Assembly (NCBI GenBank): GCA_009920815.1
Contig: RFZH01000020.1
Span: forward strand, 1-20,931
Direction: 5' to 3'
DNA length: 20,931 nucleotides
Source of the DNA: Paracoccaceae bacterium
Lineage (GTDB): Bacteria > Pseudomonadota > Alphaproteobacteria > Rhodobacterales > Rhodobacteraceae
Under the pieces are notes generated by a model. That model made no database searches. It was not told the origin of the DNA and was given only the letters and a program-made list of their open reading frames with translations. Below, one piece after another: positions 1 to 9,345 of this stretch; the first letter of the stretch is position 1; each line of letters starts with the position of its first letter. The position numbers and the translations under genes are program-made.

Positions 1-384
1 GCGATGGAAGTTCCAGTTATGGGCCGCATTGCCGCGGGTGTCCCAATTGAGGCAATCAGCCATGTGTCCCATAATGTCGCCGTGCCAGGGCAAATGTTGC
101 GCCAAGGCGGTGAACATTACGCACTTGAGGTCAAGGGCGACTCGATGATCGAAGCGGGTATCAATGACGGTGATGTTGTTGTAATCCGTGAAACCAAAAC
201 CGCTACAAACGGTGATATCGTTGTTGCCTTGGTCGAAGATAGCGAAGCAACGTTGAAACGGTTTTTCCACCGCGGAAACATGATCGCGCTCGAGGCGGCG
301 AACCCCGCCTATGAAACGCGCATGTTACGCCAAGACCAAGTCAAGGTCCAAGGCCGTTTGGTCGGTCTTATCCGAACCTATTGA
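1..384 (+). CDS. lexA: LexA repressor, C-terminal part (5' truncated by window)
   Basis: This is the autoproteolytic half of LexA, the repressor of the SOS DNA-damage regulon. Upon RecA activation it cuts itself between an Ala and a Gly and lets go of its operators. The sequence shows the cleavage-site context [11 protein letters not shown] close to the window start, the catalytic serine in KGDSMIEAG, and the catalytic lysine in SEATLKRFF, so the S24 peptidase fold is complete and looks active. The N-terminal winged-helix DNA-binding domain lies outside the window. The Met at base 4 is internal, because reading continues in frame to base 1. The stop codon (382-384) overlaps the comEC stop codon region by 7 bases, in convergent orientation. 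The identification is firm; only the left edge is missing. Confidence 0.95.
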   Translation, partial: AMEVPVMGRIAAGVPIEAISHVSHNVAVPGQMLRQGGEHYALEVKGDSMIEAGINDGDVVVIRETKTATNGDIVVALVEDSEATLKRFFHRGNMIALEAANPAYETRMLRQDQVKVQGRLVGLIRTY

Positions 385-2432
385 TCAAAGAAAACAGGCG
401 CAAGCCACCGAAACGGTGGTTGTGTATCACGCCACATGTAGCGTGGAACAGCCGTGTTTGACGTTACTATTTTTCTTATGGATCCGTTGGGATCACGCCA
501 CATTGCGGTAGAACCCGCAGAGGTAAGAAATTCGGCGTCGAACACCTGACATGGACCGTTGGCATGGATATCAACAGCCGCAACGATAATCTGGTTTGCT
601 GTGCACGATACTGTTTTCCCCGCATCACGCTTTGACCAGATATGTATTACCCCGCTAATGTGATCCTGCCACAGCTGATATGCCTGTGCTTGGCTGTGCC
701 GGATGCCGTCGTTTTCCATCCAGATTTCAGCTGTAAATCTGTCGCCTTTCGGTTTTGAAATAGCGCGCCCCTTTGGTGTTAAAACCCCCACCAAGCGCGC
801 TCTATCAGAGATCAAAACATCAGGTCGATCCGCCAGAAACCAAGACGCAAGCGATACACACAACAGACCAACTCCAAAGCACCGACCAAAGGGGCCGCGC
901 CACAGTGCAATCAAAAGCGCGCCAAACACAAGGCACCCCACCCCCCACCAAAGCGGCGTGACGGTGTAAGAGACAGCGAAATCAAAAGAGGCGGCAACTT
1001 TGGCAACGTAAAGTATCCAGCGCAATCCATGATCCACCGCCCAAAACCCACCCCATTCAGCACCAAATGGTGCCAAAACTAACCCAATAATTGCCGCCGG
1101 GGCGACGACGGCAGACATGACAGGAACAGCCAAGACATTTGCGACCAGGCCAACATGACTGATTTGATTGAAATGTATCGCTGCAATCGGCGCCGTTGCG
1201 AGGCCCGCAACGAAGGATGACAAAAAAGCCCCGATAACTGATCCGAAAACGCGACCATGAGTGCGCGGAATGACCACGCTTTGAAACACAAACACCAGTG
1301 CCAAGGTTGCCGCGAATGACATTTGAAACCCAGGGGAATACAGCGCTTCTGGCCGGAACATCAATATCACCATCGCCGCCATGGCAAGCGCGCGAAAACT
1401 GATGATCTGGCGATTAAGGATGGCCGCGCTGTAAAAAGCGGCAATCATCACAAAAGCGCGCTGCGTCGCAACATTGCCCCCAGAAATACCCAAATATATA
1501 GCACCGGCACAGATCGCCCCCAGCGCAGCAAATGCCTTGGCCCGCAGAGCGATTGGTGCCAACGGCATCACCACAAACACAAGGCGCAAACCAAAAAACA
1601 CCAGTGTGGTCAGCAATCCCATGTGTAAGCCCGATATTGCCAATAAATGTGCCAAATTCGATCGCCGTAACTGTTCGGCCGTTTCTTGTGTCACACCATA
1701 GCGATCACCTGCAATAATTGCGCGTGCAACACCTTGTGTGTCAGTGGGTAAAGTATTCTCGATAAGTTGAGACACCCAGAACTGCATGCTGGGAAAAACA
1801 TGCGACCACTGCCCCGCCTTGGCCGTTTCGCGAATTTCAAACCCATGGCGCCCATACCCGACTGCGCCGAGCCCTAGGAAATATGCGTGCCGACGGAAAT
1901 CAAATCCCCCGGGTTCAGCGGGCCCCCGTGGGGCCGAGATGTAAACCTTGGCGGCGATCGTGTCGCCAACGCGCGGCCGGTCAAATCCCTGATCGGCGGC
2001 AAATGAAACGCGAATGCGGTGCGGTGTTTTTTCAATTGGAATAGGTCCCAATGTGACATTTTCCAAGGTCAATCGCATATTATCGCCGGCGGAACGGTCG
2101 ACCAAAACAACTCGGCCAACGGCCAAGCCTGAATATGGGTAACTTAACGACGGCCCCCAACTGGTATATGTACGAGTAACGGCTGCGATTGCCCCAAGGG
2201 CGATACAAAATGCCATAATCAAGGGTGGCAAAAATGGGCTATCCGATAGTCTGATGACCGCGACATACAAAAAGAACAGGCCCAGAGAGACACACACAAT
2301 TAAGACGCCAATTATCCAGCCAAAATGAAACGTCACGGCAATGCCGAGCCCAATAAATACGGGCGCCCAATGGAAAAGCTCCGATCTTTGGGCGGCGATT
2401 TCGTGGATTATAGGTCGCAAGCCCTTGTGCAT
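378..2432 (-). CDS. comEC: ComEC/Rec2-family DNA-uptake channel, C-terminal nuclease-like domain absent
   Basis: This is an inner-membrane channel that carries single-stranded DNA into the cytoplasm during natural transformation. It has an N-terminal membrane pair, a soluble DUF4131-like/OB region, then the Competence domain with many hydrophobic segments and the conserved stretch [13 protein letters not shown]. Many ComEC proteins end in a metallo-beta-lactamase-like domain. Here the tail is only about 150 residues, with no HxHxDH motif, and ends in a short Cys-containing region (SCTANQ, GPCQVFD). I believe shortened tails of this kind are common in Rhodobacteraceae. I chose the ATG at 2432 because AAGGA lies five bases before it; a GTG at 2453 would add seven residues but has no visible ribosome site. 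The gene diverges from gltX and converges on lexA. Whether the cell is competent cannot be judged from here. Confidence 0.9.
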   Translation of the reverse strand: MHKGLRPIIHEIAAQRSELFHWAPVFIGLGIAVTFHFGWIIGVLIVCVSLGLFFLYVAVIRLSDSPFLPPLIMAFCIALGAIAAVTRTYTSWGPSLSYPYSGLAVGRVVLVDRSAGDNMRLTLENVTLGPIPIEKTPHRIRVSFAADQGFDRPRVGDTIAAKVYISAPRGPAEPGGFDFRRHAYFLGLGAVGYGRHGFEIRETAKAGQWSHVFPSMQFWVSQLIENTLPTDTQGVARAIIAGDRYGVTQETAEQLRRSNLAHLLAISGLHMGLLTTLVFFGLRLVFVVMPLAPIALRAKAFAALGAICAGAIYLGISGGNVATQRAFVMIAAFYSAAILNRQIISFRALAMAAMVILMFRPEALYSPGFQMSFAATLALVFVFQSVVIPRTHGRVFGSVIGAFLSSFVAGLATAPIAAIHFNQISHVGLVANVLAVPVMSAVVAPAAIIGLVLAPFGAEWGGFWAVDHGLRWILYVAKVAASFDFAVSYTVTPLWWGVGCLVFGALLIALWRGPFGRCFGVGLLCVSLASWFLADRPDVLISDRARLVGVLTPKGRAISKPKGDRFTAEIWMENDGIRHSQAQAYQLWQDHISGVIHIWSKRDAGKTVSCTANQIIVAAVDIHANGPCQVFDAEFLTSAGSTAMWRDPNGSIRKIVTSNTAVPRYMWRDTQPPFRWLAPVFFDQ

Positions 2433-2507
2433 GCTTGTCCTTGTTTGTGACACTCGCTAGACAGGGGCAAAGATAGAACTGAAACACTTACCAAAAGGTT
2501 ACCGCAC

Positions 2508-3917
2508 ATGTCGCAGGTCGTTACACGCATCGCCCCATCGCCCACAGGATATATGCACATCGGGACTGCACGCACCGCGCTGTTCAATTGGCTTTATGCA
2601 CGCGGTCGCGGCGGCAAATTCCTGATGCGTATCGAAGACACCGATCGCGAACGATCAACGCCTGAAGCCACAGATGCCATCCTGCGCGGAATGCAATGGT
2701 TGGGGCTTGATTTTGACGGTGATCCGGTGAGCCAATTTGAAAATGCTGACCGACACGCCGAGGTTGCACATCAATTACTGGCAAGCGGCAAAGCCTATAA
2801 ATGTTTTTCCACACAAGATGAAATCCAAGCATTTCGTGATGCTGCGCGAGCTGAGGGCAAATCCACACTGTTCCAAAGCCCGTGGCGCGATGCCGATCCA
2901 GCGTCACATCCTGACGCGCCTTTTGTGGTGCGCATTAAATCCCCAATTGACGGGGTCACGGTGATCAAAGATCAAGTCCAAGGCGATGTAACAATACGCA
3001 ATGACCAATTGGATGATATGGTTTTGTTGCGCTCTGATGGCACGCCCGTTTATATGTTGGCAGTTGTTGTTGACGATCATGACATGGGGGTGACCCATGT
3101 TATCCGTGGGGATGATCATTTGAACAACGCCGCGCGCCAAATGATGATTTATACGGCAATGGGCTGGCCCCTGCCTGTTTACGCACATATTCCACTTATC
3201 CATGGCGAAGACGGTAAAAAATTATCCAAACGTCACGGGGCCACGTCTGTCGAGGATTACCAAGCAATGGGATACCCGGCGGCAGCGATGAGGAATTATC
3301 TTGCTCGTCTTGGTTGGTCACATGGCGACGATGAATTTTTCACCGATGACCAAGCCAAAGAATGGTTTGATCTAGGCGGCATAGGGAAATCTGCTGCCCG
3401 GTTTGATTTCAAAAAACTGCAAAACCTCTCAGGACAACATATCGCCGTGGCACAGGATGCTGCGCTGCTGCGTGAAATCAACGAATTTCTATTGAAAAAC
3501 AATCAACCCACCTATGATGGTGTCCAATCAGATGGACTTTTGCGCGCGATGTATTGTTTGAAAGATCGTGCAAAGACATTTGGAGAACTCCTTGAAAAAG
3601 GACACTTTATTTTAACCAGTCGTCCGCTAGACATTGATGAAAAAGCCGCAGAAAATCTAAATTCTGTATCCCACGGTATACTGGAAACATTGACGCCGCA
3701 GCTGCAAAATGTTACTTGGTCGCGAGACGAACTTGAAGCTCTTGGAAATCGGGTTGCCGAATCTCTGGGCGTTAATTTTGGGAAATTGGCTGGACCATTA
3801 CGCGCCGCACTTGCAGGCCGTGCGGTTACACCAAGTGTATTTGATATGATGTTGGTTCTGGGACGCGAAGAAACAATCGCGCGACTGACCGACGCGGCAG
3901 AAAAGTGCAAAGACTAA
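2508..3917 (+). CDS. gltX: Glutamyl-tRNA synthetase
   Basis: This cytoplasmic class I aminoacyl-tRNA synthetase charges tRNA-Glu with glutamate. In alphaproteobacteria a GltX may also misacylate tRNA-Gln, which GatCAB then amidates. The ATP-binding signatures are in place: [10 protein letters not shown] near residues 12-21 (HIGH motif) and KLSKR at 238-242 (KMSKS motif). The length of 469 residues is normal. Only one cysteine stands where the zinc-binding type has several (YKCFST), so this appears to be a zinc-free form. The ATG at 2508 is preceded by AAAAGG. Many alphaproteobacteria carry two gltX copies, and I cannot tell from one window whether this is the main enzyme or the second. gltA follows after 81 bases with no obvious terminator between them, so read-through is possible. 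Confidence 0.95.
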   Translation: MSQVVTRIAPSPTGYMHIGTARTALFNWLYARGRGGKFLMRIEDTDRERSTPEATDAILRGMQWLGLDFDGDPVSQFENADRHAEVAHQLLASGKAYKCFSTQDEIQAFRDAARAEGKSTLFQSPWRDADPASHPDAPFVVRIKSPIDGVTVIKDQVQGDVTIRNDQLDDMVLLRSDGTPVYMLAVVVDDHDMGVTHVIRGDDHLNNAARQMMIYTAMGWPLPVYAHIPLIHGEDGKKLSKRHGATSVEDYQAMGYPAAAMRNYLARLGWSHGDDEFFTDDQAKEWFDLGGIGKSAARFDFKKLQNLSGQHIAVAQDAALLREINEFLLKNNQPTYDGVQSDGLLRAMYCLKDRAKTFGELLEKGHFILTSRPLDIDEKAAENLNSVSHGILETLTPQLQNVTWSRDELEALGNRVAESLGVNFGKLAGPLRAALAGRAVTPSVFDMMLVLGREETIARLTDAAEKCKD

Positions 3918-3998
3918 AGTCGGGCGCACGCACGACGTTAGCTATCATGTTGCCGTAACCTGTGTCTGGCTTCAGACATATTTGAGAAAGGGAAAAAA

Positions 3999-5294
3999 AT
4001 GGCCGAATCGACCAAAAAGGCGACGTTGAATATTGATGGAACAACCTATGAGTTGCCGATCTATTCACCGACCGCTGGCCCAGATGTCATTGATATTCGT
4101 AAACTTTATGCTGACGCAGGTGTGTTCACCTATGACCCAGGGTTTACGTCGACTGCCAGCTGTGACAGCACAATTACCTATATCGACGGGGGCAAAGGCG
4201 AATTGTTGCACCGTGGATATCCAATCGACCAGTTAGCGGGCAAATCCCACTATCTTGAAGTATGTTTTTTGCTGCTTTACGGATATCTACCCACCGCTGC
4301 AGAGCTTGAGAAATTCGAAATCACAGTGACCCGTCACACGATGGTTCACGAACAAATGCATTATTTCTTTCGTGGGTTCCGTCGTGACAGTCACCCAATG
4401 GCCACTATGGTCGGTGTTGTCGGTGCGATGTCCGCCTTTTATCACGACAGTACAGACGTTAATGATGCATGGCACCGCGAAGTTGCGGCGATCCGTTTGA
4501 TTGCAAAGCTACCTACAATTGCGGCAATGGCTTACAAGTATTCCATTGGCCAACCCTTTGTTTATCCTCGCAATGATCTGGATTACGCAGCAAACTTTTT
4601 GCATATGTGTTTTTCGGTTCCTGCAGAAGAATATAATGTAAATCCAATCGTGGCGCGTGCGATGGATCGGATTTTCATCCTGCACGCAGACCATGAACAA
4701 AACGCGTCAACATCGACAGTTCGTTTGGCTTCGTCCTCTGGTGCAAATCCGTTTGCCTGTATTGCGGCCGGTATCGCCTGTTTGTGGGGTCCTGCGCATG
4801 GTGGGGCAAACCAAGCTTGCCTAGAAATGTTGCGTGAAATTGGAACAGTTGATCGCATTCCTGAATTCATCGCGCGGGCAAAAGATAAAAATGATCCGTT
4901 CCGCCTGATGGGTTTTGGACATCGTGTCTACAAAAACACAGATCCACGCGCCAAGGTATTGAAACAATCGGCTGACGAAGTTTTGGAATTGTTGGGCGTT
5001 GATGACAACCCATTGTTACAGGTTGCAAAAGAACTGGAACATGTTGCGTTGAATGACCCATATTTCATCGAGAAAAAGCTGTTCCCGAATGTTGATTTCT
5101 ATTCAGGCATCATTCTTGAGGCAATCGGGTTCCCAACATCTATGTTCACACCAATCTTTGCGTTGTCGCGCACCGTTGGGTGGATTTCACAGTGGAAAGA
5201 AATGATTGCAGATCCACAGATGAAAATTGGCCGGCCACGCCAATTGTATCTGGGCGAAACATCACGCGATTATGTTGATATCGAAAACAGATAA
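3999..5294 (+). CDS. gltA: Citrate synthase (type II)
   Basis: This enzyme condenses acetyl-CoA with oxaloacetate to give citrate, the entry step of the TCA cycle. The catalytic triad is readable: His267 in [10 protein letters not shown], His308 in [16 protein letters not shown] and Asp366 in NVDFYSG, matching His264, His305 and Asp362 of the E. coli enzyme. The length (431 residues) and the N-terminal segment are those of the hexameric, NADH-sensitive type found in Gram-negative bacteria. The start ATG follows a purine-rich ribosome site (GAGAAAGGGA). The 81 bases upstream could hold its own promoter. They contain GTTGCCGTAAC (3949-3959), a weak look-alike of the operators seen before eno and edd. 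The gene ends directly at a strong terminator. Confidence 0.97.
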   Translation: MAESTKKATLNIDGTTYELPIYSPTAGPDVIDIRKLYADAGVFTYDPGFTSTASCDSTITYIDGGKGELLHRGYPIDQLAGKSHYLEVCFLLLYGYLPTAAELEKFEITVTRHTMVHEQMHYFFRGFRRDSHPMATMVGVVGAMSAFYHDSTDVNDAWHREVAAIRLIAKLPTIAAMAYKYSIGQPFVYPRNDLDYAANFLHMCFSVPAEEYNVNPIVARAMDRIFILHADHEQNASTSTVRLASSSGANPFACIAAGIACLWGPAHGGANQACLEMLREIGTVDRIPEFIARAKDKNDPFRLMGFGHRVYKNTDPRAKVLKQSADEVLELLGVDDNPLLQVAKELEHVALNDPYFIEKKLFPNVDFYSGIILEAIGFPTSMFTPIFALSRTVGWISQWKEMIADPQMKIGRPRQLYLGETSRDYVDIENR

Positions 5295-5326
5295 AAAAAC
5301 CGCGCCAGATTTCTGGCGCGTTTTTT
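5294..5326. terminator. Bidirectional rho-independent terminator after gltA
   Basis: An 8-bp GC-rich perfect stem (CGCGCCAG at 5301-5308 with CTGGCGCG at 5313-5320, four-base loop) has an A-run before it and six Ts after it. It can therefore stop gltA transcription rightward. Read leftward, it lies 15 bases beyond the end of the crotonase gene and can end the ccm transcript too. Confidence 0.9.
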
Positions 5327-5340
5327 GTTGAACAATCAGA

Positions 5341-6117
5341 TCAACGCCCTTCGAAAATCGCAGGGCGTTTTTCCATAAAGGCCAATACACCCTCTTGAAA
5401 ATCGCGGGTATTGCCGCAATCTTTTTGCAAACGGGCCTCTGCCTCTAGCTGCTGGGACAAGGTGTTTTTCCAAGTTTCGCGGAACGCAGTCTTAATATTT
5501 GAATAGGCAACCGTTGGTCCATTTGCCAAATGCGCGGCACGTGCCATCCAATGATCAGAAAATGCAGCGTCTTCGACGGCCTCCCAAATGAGCCCCCAGT
5601 TATCCGCTTGTTCGGCTGTGATCTTATCTGCGAATAGCGCTGCGCCCATGGCTTTGGCCATACCCATTGCGCGTGGCAAAATATAGGTTCCGCCCGCATC
5701 TGGGATTAGGCCAATTTTGGTGAAAGCTTGCATAAAATACGCGCTCTTGGCCGCAATAACGACGTCGGCTGCCAATGCCAGATTTGCACCTGCACCCGCG
5801 GCGACGCCATTCAATGCCGTTATTGTCGGCACGGGGCAATTGACGATCGCGTGCAGCATTGGTTCATATTCGTCCCGTAAAGTACGCTCTAGATCAATCT
5901 TAGAAATCGCGGTTCGATCACCCAGATCCTGCCCCGAACAAAAGGACCGCCCAGCCCCCGTCAGCACAATCACACGTGCTTTTTTGCCCATTTCGTGCAG
6001 GGCATTGGTCAATTCCGCCCGCATCTGAGCGTTGAGCGCATTCATCACATCCGGGCGGTTCAGTGTAATGATCGCGATGTTGTTTTCTAATGTAACGTTG
6101 ATGGTATCATACTGCAT
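5341..6117 (-). CDS. Enoyl-CoA hydratase/isomerase family protein, PaaG-like
   Basis: This crotonase-fold protein of 258 residues acts on an acyl-CoA thioester. The oxyanion-hole segments SFCSGQDL (58-65) and NGVAAGAGANLA (about 103-114) are present. The two catalytic glutamates of true enoyl-CoA hydratases are missing: Asn112 stands at the first place, and no Glu is found at the second. Instead the protein has Asp140 in IGLIPDAGGT, the residue used by PaaG-type isomerases (ring-1,2-epoxyphenylacetyl-CoA isomerase) and related delta3-delta2 isomerases. An isomerase role is therefore more likely than hydration, but the substrate is unknown; no other paa gene is visible. I chose the ATG at 6117 over the TTG at 6144 because AAGGA precedes it. 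It lies 68 bases after ccmH on the same strand and probably shares its transcript. Confidence 0.85.
   Translation of the reverse strand: MQYDTINVTLENNIAIITLNRPDVMNALNAQMRAELTNALHEMGKKARVIVLTGAGRSFCSGQDLGDRTAISKIDLERTLRDEYEPMLHAIVNCPVPTITALNGVAAGAGANLALAADVVIAAKSAYFMQAFTKIGLIPDAGGTYILPRAMGMAKAMGAALFADKITAEQADNWGLIWEAVEDAAFSDHWMARAAHLANGPTVAYSNIKTAFRETWKNTLSQQLEAEARLQKDCGNTRDFQEGVLAFMEKRPAIFEGR
5343..5372 (+). terminator. Second terminator-like hairpin, inside the 3' end of the crotonase gene
   Basis: AACGCCCT (5343-5350) pairs perfectly with AGGGCGTT (5362-5369) around an 11-base loop, followed by a run of five Ts (5368-5372) on the plus strand. It would act as a backup stop for gltA read-through. 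Because it lies within the last codons of the minus-strand crotonase gene it may also be a coincidence of coding sequence. Confidence 0.5.
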
Positions 6118-6118
6118 G

Positions 6119-6140
6119 GGCCAAATCCTTGTCTTTGGCC
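6119..6140 (-). promoter_or_regulatory. Hairpin presenting the crotonase ribosome-binding site in its loop
   Basis: On the minus strand a perfect 7-bp stem, GGCCAAA with TTTGGCC, encloses the loop GACAAGGA. That loop contains the AAGGA ribosome site of the crotonase gene, and the ATG follows after one base. Such a fold could tune translation. The stem and its position are seen directly; a regulatory effect is inference. Confidence 0.45.
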
Positions 6141-6185
6141 GCAATGATTATACGTTGCGCCACCAAGTTCAATGGCGACACAACG

Positions 6186-6647
6186 TCAGTCTTTCGATAA
6201 AATATCGTTCAACCGTTCTTTTTCGGCATCGCTAAGCGCGTCTACCGGAGGTTCGAATGATTTAGATCGTCGTCGGATGTAAAGGCCCGCGGTAAACACC
6301 GCGATGATCGCCAAGAACGGCCCAGACCACCACAACACAGCATTCGCACCTGTTTTCGTTGGTTTCAAAAGCGCAAATTCACCATAGCGTGCGACGATGA
6401 ATGCCTTAACCTCATCATTGCTGTCGCCTTCGACCAAGCGCTCGCGTACCAATAATCGCAGATCCCGTGCAAGGCTTGCATTGCTATCATCGATGCTTTC
6501 GTTTTGACAGACCAAACAACGAAGATCTTTTGAAATCTCACGCGCTCGGGCCTCAAGCGCGGAATCAGCCAAAATTTCATCAGGTTGCACGGCCCAAAGG
6601 GTCGATGACAGGCAAATCATACCGATGACGGCAAAAACAAATCTCAT
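6186..6647 (-). CDS. ccmH: Cytochrome c maturation protein CcmH (CycL type)
   Basis: This is a periplasm-facing, membrane-anchored thiol protein of the system I cytochrome c maturation machinery. It works with CcmF (and CcmI/CcmG) to reduce the apocytochrome CXXCH cysteines and present them for heme ligation. The 153-residue protein starts with a hydrophobic signal segment (about 1-19). It carries the family motif LRCLVCQN at residues 42-49, with both redox cysteines, and has one membrane helix near 103-123 followed by a short cytoplasmic tail. The start is the ATG at 6647, whose ATGA overlaps the ccmF stop; a longer reading frame upstream runs inside ccmF and is not credible. This is the short CcmH form, without the TPR domain of the E. 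coli protein, so a separate ccmI is expected elsewhere. Confidence 0.95.
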   Translation of the reverse strand: MRFVFAVIGMICLSSTLWAVQPDEILADSALEARAREISKDLRCLVCQNESIDDSNASLARDLRLLVRERLVEGDSNDEVKAFIVARYGEFALLKPTKTGANAVLWWSGPFLAIIAVFTAGLYIRRRSKSFEPPVDALSDAEKERLNDILSKD

Positions 6648-8611
6648 TCCGCAGGGGTTCCTTGTGGTACTGCGTTTTTTCGCGCACCGGCGGCCAATCT
6701 GTAACGACGATCGGTCAGACTGATTAATCCGCCAATCCCCATGATGATGGCGCCAGCCCAAATCCAATTGGCAAGCGGCTTTATGTAGGTACGCACGGCC
6801 CATCCACCATCATCTTGCCTATCGCCAATAACGACGTACAGGTCGACCATTGGATGATAATCAATCGCGGCCTCGGTCGTTGGCATTTTTGCAACCGGAT
6901 AATTACGTTTTTCGGGATAGACGGTGGCATAAGGTTCACCATCCTTGTTAATACTTACCGTTGCCATGGTTGACAAATAATTCGGGCCACGAACATTTTC
7001 CACGGCGTCCAAGGTAAAGGAATAAGGCGCCATATCCCATGATCCGCCGATAGGAACAACGCGGATATCTTCTTGATCCCATGCCATTAATCCTGCAACG
7101 CCGAACATGGTGATACCCAAACCGGAGTGTGCAAAAAACTTACCCCAATCCGCGCGCGGCAGACGCAGCAGACGGCTAAAATCGCGCGTGCGCCCCAGTC
7201 GTGATACCAAATCGACAAGTGCGCCAAAAACCAACCAAGCCCCCAAGAAAAGTCCGATTGGACCTTGTAAAGACTTACCTGTTTGCATTGTCCAAACCAA
7301 ACCTGCCAAAGCAACAGCAAGCACAAACGCCCATTTCAACTTTGCAATCGTCAGGAAAATCTGCCCACGTTTCCATGGGATCATTGCACCAATCGGCAAC
7401 AATAACCCAAGAACAATCATGAACGGCGTAAAGGCTGCGTTGAAAAACGGCTCGCCAACAGACAATTTCCGGTTAAAAAACAACTCAGCAATCAATGGCC
7501 AAATCGTTCCGATAAACACAACAAAGGACGAAACAGCCAATAGAATATTATTCGCAACCAATGCGCTTTCTCGACTAACAAATGAAAAAACGCCCCGTGC
7601 TTCCATTGCGGTGGCGCGGGCAGCAAATAGCGTTAACGCCCCCCCGACAAATAAGACAAAAATCGCTAGGATAAACACGCCACGCTCTGGATCATTTGCA
7701 AAGGCGTGAACCGACGTAATAACCCCAGAGCGCACGATAAACGTTCCCAACAAGGAATACCCAAACGCCAGAATAGCCAATAAGATCGTCCAGCTTTTCA
7801 AACTTTCCCGCTTTTCAACCACGATTGCAGAATGAAGCAGCGCCGCAGCAAACAACCACGGCATAAAAGACGCGTTTTCAACAGGATCCCAAAACCAGAA
7901 TCCGCCCCAACCCAGTTCGTAATAGGCCCACCACGATCCAAGCGCAATTCCAATGGTCAAAAACATCCACGCTGCCAATGTCCATGGTCGCACCCAGCGC
8001 GCCCAAGCAGCATCAATGCGCCCCTCAATCAACGCAGCGACTGCGAAAGAAAATGACATCGAAAGCCCTACATAGCCCAAGTATAGAAACGGCGGATGAA
8101 ATGCCAAACCGGGGTCTTGCAAAAGCGGGTTCAGATCCTGACCATCAAACGGCGGGATTTCCATCCGTAAAAACGGGTTAGAGGTAAACAGGATAAACGC
8201 CAAAAACGCGACACCCAACAACCCTTGAACGGCCAGCACACGAGCCTTTAATTTCTGAGGCAGGTTATTTCCAAACCACGCAGCAAATGCACCGAATAGG
8301 GCCAAGATCAAAACCCACAAAAGCATGGATCCTTCGTGGTTGCCCCAAACACCCGAGATTTTATAAAGCATCGGTTTCAGTGAATGCGAGTTTAAGACCA
8401 CCAACCGCACTGTAAAATCTGACGTTACAAACGCATAGGTCAATGCCGCAAATGATGCGGCCAATAAAGTGACCTGTGCCGTGGCCGCCGGGGCAGCAAG
8501 CGCCATCAAACCGTATCTATTTGTGTGCGCACCGACCAAAGGGGCGACCGCCTGAACGCAGGCCACCAAAAAGGCAAGGATTAACGCAAAATGTCCAAAT
8601 TCTGTAATCAT
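6644..8611 (-). CDS. ccmF: Heme lyase subunit CcmF, cytochrome c biogenesis
   Basis: This large polytopic membrane protein (655 residues) takes heme from holo-CcmE and attaches it to apocytochrome c with CcmH and CcmI. The family hallmarks are visible: GVWGNHEGSMLLW (87-99), DPGLAFHPPFLYLGYVG (166-182) and the tryptophan-rich periplasmic WWD signature WGGFWFWDPVEN (235-246). Length is normal and the N-terminus (MITEFGHFALILA) fits the family start. It is followed by ccmH with a four-base ATGA overlap, so the two are translationally coupled. No Shine-Dalgarno sequence precedes the ATG. Instead a TATAAC hexamer lies six bases upstream, which is the spacing of a leaderless message. ccmE is not in the window. 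Confidence 0.96.
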   Translation of the reverse strand: MITEFGHFALILAFLVACVQAVAPLVGAHTNRYGLMALAAPAATAQVTLLAASFAALTYAFVTSDFTVRLVVLNSHSLKPMLYKISGVWGNHEGSMLLWVLILALFGAFAAWFGNNLPQKLKARVLAVQGLLGVAFLAFILFTSNPFLRMEIPPFDGQDLNPLLQDPGLAFHPPFLYLGYVGLSMSFSFAVAALIEGRIDAAWARWVRPWTLAAWMFLTIGIALGSWWAYYELGWGGFWFWDPVENASFMPWLFAAALLHSAIVVEKRESLKSWTILLAILAFGYSLLGTFIVRSGVITSVHAFANDPERGVFILAIFVLFVGGALTLFAARATAMEARGVFSFVSRESALVANNILLAVSSFVVFIGTIWPLIAELFFNRKLSVGEPFFNAAFTPFMIVLGLLLPIGAMIPWKRGQIFLTIAKLKWAFVLAVALAGLVWTMQTGKSLQGPIGLFLGAWLVFGALVDLVSRLGRTRDFSRLLRLPRADWGKFFAHSGLGITMFGVAGLMAWDQEDIRVVPIGGSWDMAPYSFTLDAVENVRGPNYLSTMATVSINKDGEPYATVYPEKRNYPVAKMPTTEAAIDYHPMVDLYVVIGDRQDDGGWAVRTYIKPLANWIWAGAIIMGIGGLISLTDRRYRLAAGARKNAVPQGTPAE

Positions 8612-8699
8612 ATCGGTGTTATAATCGGTAATTCTCTCGGCGACTATTCAAAAAGTGTTGAACATCTCTCACGGCGACAAATTGCCTCTATTCTCCTGT

Positions 8700-8723
8700 T
8701 CATTTTCTGTCGACAAATATCCT
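8700..8723 (-). repeat. Dispersed intergenic element, copy B (after the histidine phosphatase gene)
   Basis: On the minus strand this reads AGGATATTT, then GTC, then GACAGAAAATGA. It matches the copy after eno (12908-12931) at 22 of 24 positions. It follows two small hairpins just downstream of the phosphatase stop codon. Similar GGATATTT or GAGTATTT motifs after genes are, to my knowledge, common in Rhodobacteraceae; their role is not known to me. Confidence 0.7.
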
Positions 8724-8730
8724 GGGGGAA

Positions 8731-8761
8731 TTGGGCCAATGGCCCAAGGGGGCAAAGCCCC
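8731..8761 (-). terminator. Tandem hairpins after the histidine phosphatase gene
   Basis: Two perfect stems follow the stop codon on the minus strand: GGGGC-TTT-GCCCC (8749-8761, whose first base is part of the stop codon) and TTGGGCC-ATT-GGCCCAA (8731-8747). There is no T-run directly after either, so this is a weak or non-canonical terminator. It forms one unit with the repeat at 8700-8723. Confidence 0.55.
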
Positions 8762-9342
8762 TAAGATGGTTTCAGCTCTAACCGCCGCTCCACTCCGTCC
8801 TTAATGTGATAAACCACACCCTGCCCTCCGCGCAGCGAGCGACGCGTTTTACCAATCAAGCCCAACGCATTCGCGCGCACTTCAAACCCGACGATGCCAT
8901 GGGCGAAAATGATGGTCGGCCGTTGAACCCGTGCCATGGCGCGTTTGATACGCTGACTGAATTTTGGATAGGATTCTCCGCCTTTTATTGAATAATAGGC
9001 CGCCAAAACGTCATCCGAGTTTTCGCTGCCAAACCTTGGATCTATGGCAACACGCTCAGCCAAACTTAGCCCGCTAATCGGGCCGACATCGTGCTCCATC
9101 AAATCATCGTCAATTCGATAGGCCATCCCAGGCAGCGCAATTTCAACGGTCTCGATAACGCGCCCCAACGGACTGATGACCAGATCAGTCTCGTATAAAT
9201 TTGGCACATTACGCCGCAAGTTTTCCCCCTGATCCATGGCTTGTTGACGACCCAATTCGGTAAGTGGGCTATTTAACCGCCCTTGGAAACGTCGTTCTGC
9301 GTTCCATTCCGTTTGTCCGTGGCGTGCAAACCAAAATTCCAT
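8761..9342 (-). CDS. Histidine phosphatase family protein (phosphoglycerate mutase-like)
   Basis: This is a 193-residue member of the phosphohistidine phosphatase (PGM/AP) superfamily. It shows the nucleophile motif ARHGQTEWN (His8), an arginine in SPLGR (Arg61), a probable acid Glu83 in LMEHDVG and the second histidine in FAHG (His148), so the active site looks complete. The superfamily spans cofactor-dependent phosphoglycerate mutases, alpha-ribazole phosphatases and broad phosphatases. At this length a broad-specificity phosphatase is more likely than glycolytic mutase, but the substrate cannot be read from the sequence. It starts three bases after the stop of the DMT transporter gene, so the two are co-transcribed. 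Confidence 0.85.
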   Translation of the reverse strand: MEFWFARHGQTEWNAERRFQGRLNSPLTELGRQQAMDQGENLRRNVPNLYETDLVISPLGRVIETVEIALPGMAYRIDDDLMEHDVGPISGLSLAERVAIDPRFGSENSDDVLAAYYSIKGGESYPKFSQRIKRAMARVQRPTIIFAHGIVGFEVRANALGLIGKTRRSLRGGQGVVYHIKDGVERRLELKPS

Positions 9343-9345
9343 GTT

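Noticed and set aside
3949..3959. GTTGCCGTAAC before gltA as a third LacI-type operator
   Set aside because: It is one base shorter than the eno and edd sites and has a mismatched pair; too degenerate to call without a genome-wide matrix.
7107..7709. Open frame of 200 codons on the plus strand opposite ccmF
   Set aside because: Composition is Lys/Asn/Pro/Thr-rich with no domain, and it lies wholly opposite a conserved membrane-protein gene; it mirrors the codon pattern of ccmF.
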